A stretch of 64,000 bases of DNA from KBS-83 sp051025295 (GTDB lineage Bacteria > Acidobacteriota > Terriglobia > Terriglobales > Acidobacteriaceae). The position numbers and the translations under genes were made by a program. The stretch lies in NCBI GenBank assembly GCA_051025295.1, contig JBMGJV010000007.1. One strand, written 5' to 3'. The notes beneath the pieces are model-generated. The model made no database searches. It saw nothing but the letters and a program-made list of their open reading frames with translations, and had not been told where the DNA came from. Positions 63,769 through 64,000 of this stretch are shown in pieces. The first letter of the stretch is position 1. Every line of letters begins with the position of its first letter.

Positions 63769-63805
63769 CGAAAGCGTGGCCGTGATCTTCACCGCCACGC
63801 TTTCG
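63769..63805 (+). promoter_or_regulatory. Inverted repeat between rpsB and tsf
   Basis: CGAAAGCGTGGC (63769-63780) and GCCACGCTTTCG (63794-63805) are perfect 12-base reverse complements with a 13-base loop. No T-run follows, so it is more likely an RNA-stabilising or attenuating hairpin than a complete terminator. Confidence 0.55.
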
Positions 63806-63869
63806 ACTGTCTGGCCAACGCTGTTTCTACCCGGTGCTGCGGCACCCTTTGTTAAAGGATGATCTGGAG

Positions 63870-64000
63870 ATGTCTGTCGTGACCGAGAAGATCGATGCAA
63901 AGCTGGTGAAGGACCTGCGTGAGAAGTCTGGCGCGCCGATGGGCGATTGCCTGAAGGCGTTGCAGGAGTCGAAGGGCGACATGGAGCAGGCGTTCGTCGT
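63870..64000 (+). CDS. tsf: Elongation factor Ts, cut by window edge
   Basis: The frame from the ATG at 63870 reads MSVVTEKIDAKLVKDLREKS, then GAPMGDCLKALQES and GDMEQAF, the N-terminal UBA-like domain of EF-Ts that recycles EF-Tu-GDP. GGAG lies just upstream. It runs off the right edge. Position directly after rpsB is the standard order. Confidence 0.95.
   Translation, partial: MSVVTEKIDAKLVKDLREKSGAPMGDCLKALQESKGDMEQAFV

Overview
The window reads as chromosomal DNA of a high-GC bacterium, most likely an Acidobacteriota (Acidobacteriaceae-like, for example the Terriglobus/Granulicella group). This is an inference from gene content: a PadR regulator beside a decayed 'acidobacterial duplicated orphan permease' (ADOP), TonB-family proteins with Ala/Pro/Lys-rich linkers, an ECF sigma / anti-sigma / Spy-like cluster, secreted Ig-like and beta-propeller lipoproteins, and the gene order rplM-rpsI-rpsB-tsf. 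Nothing here is a plasmid, prophage, insertion sequence or CRISPR array.

Layout. 1-3 kb: a GDSL hydrolase cut by the left edge, then a small membrane protein overlapping a B12-dependent acyl-CoA mutase large subunit. 3.0-4.4 kb: a lower-GC islet with a RibD-like deaminase carrying an unrecognised C-terminal domain and a 96-residue hypothetical protein. 4.4-6.5 kb: a TlpA-like redoxin and two small enzymes. 6.6-11.5 kb: the glycine cleavage operon gcvT-gcvH-gcvPA-gcvPB plus a small helical protein, with gcvPA broken by a one-base deletion. 11.6-14 kb: tRNA-Arg(CCG), an EfpL/YeiP-type EF-P paralogue and a PagL-like outer-membrane protein. 14-20 kb: zinc dehydrogenase, a membrane/zinc-ribbon protein, a secreted GH13 glucosidase, a DinB-like protein and an acyl-CoA dehydrogenase. 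20-31 kb: a propeller lipoprotein, metK, cell-envelope and glycosyltransferase genes, an ankyrin protein coupled to a TonB protein, and a second TlpA-like protein. 31.6-33.5 kb: ECF sigma, zinc-finger anti-sigma and Spy-like protein. 33.7-44.7 kb: S9 peptidase, recX, DUF429-like, alaS, and an AMIN/amidase cell-wall hydrolase. 44.7-45.5 kb: a candidate small RNA and tRNA-Thr(CGT). 45.7-55 kb: HTH-TPR fusion, DUF1570-like metallopeptidase, RibD-C reductase, secreted esterase, YoaK, Ada and a lipoprotein. 55-60 kb: DAHP synthase, rpiA, a LolA-like protein and acetate kinase. 60.3-61.4 kb: a scrambled ADOP pseudogene and its PadR regulator. 61.8-64 kb: rplM, rpsI, rpsB and the start of tsf.

How the genes fit together. 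Most of the window is housekeeping: one-carbon metabolism (Gcv, MetK), translation (AlaS, EfpL, two tRNAs, L13/S9/S2/EF-Ts), central carbon (RpiA, AckA, AroG-type) and envelope biology. Three reading frames (888-1404, gcvPA and the anti-sigma gene) each look restorable by one base, which is either real decay or a consensus error. The least explained parts are the deaminase islet, the sigma70-promoter-to-terminator small RNA at 44.9-45.0 kb, the scrambled ADOP gene and several structured leaders.
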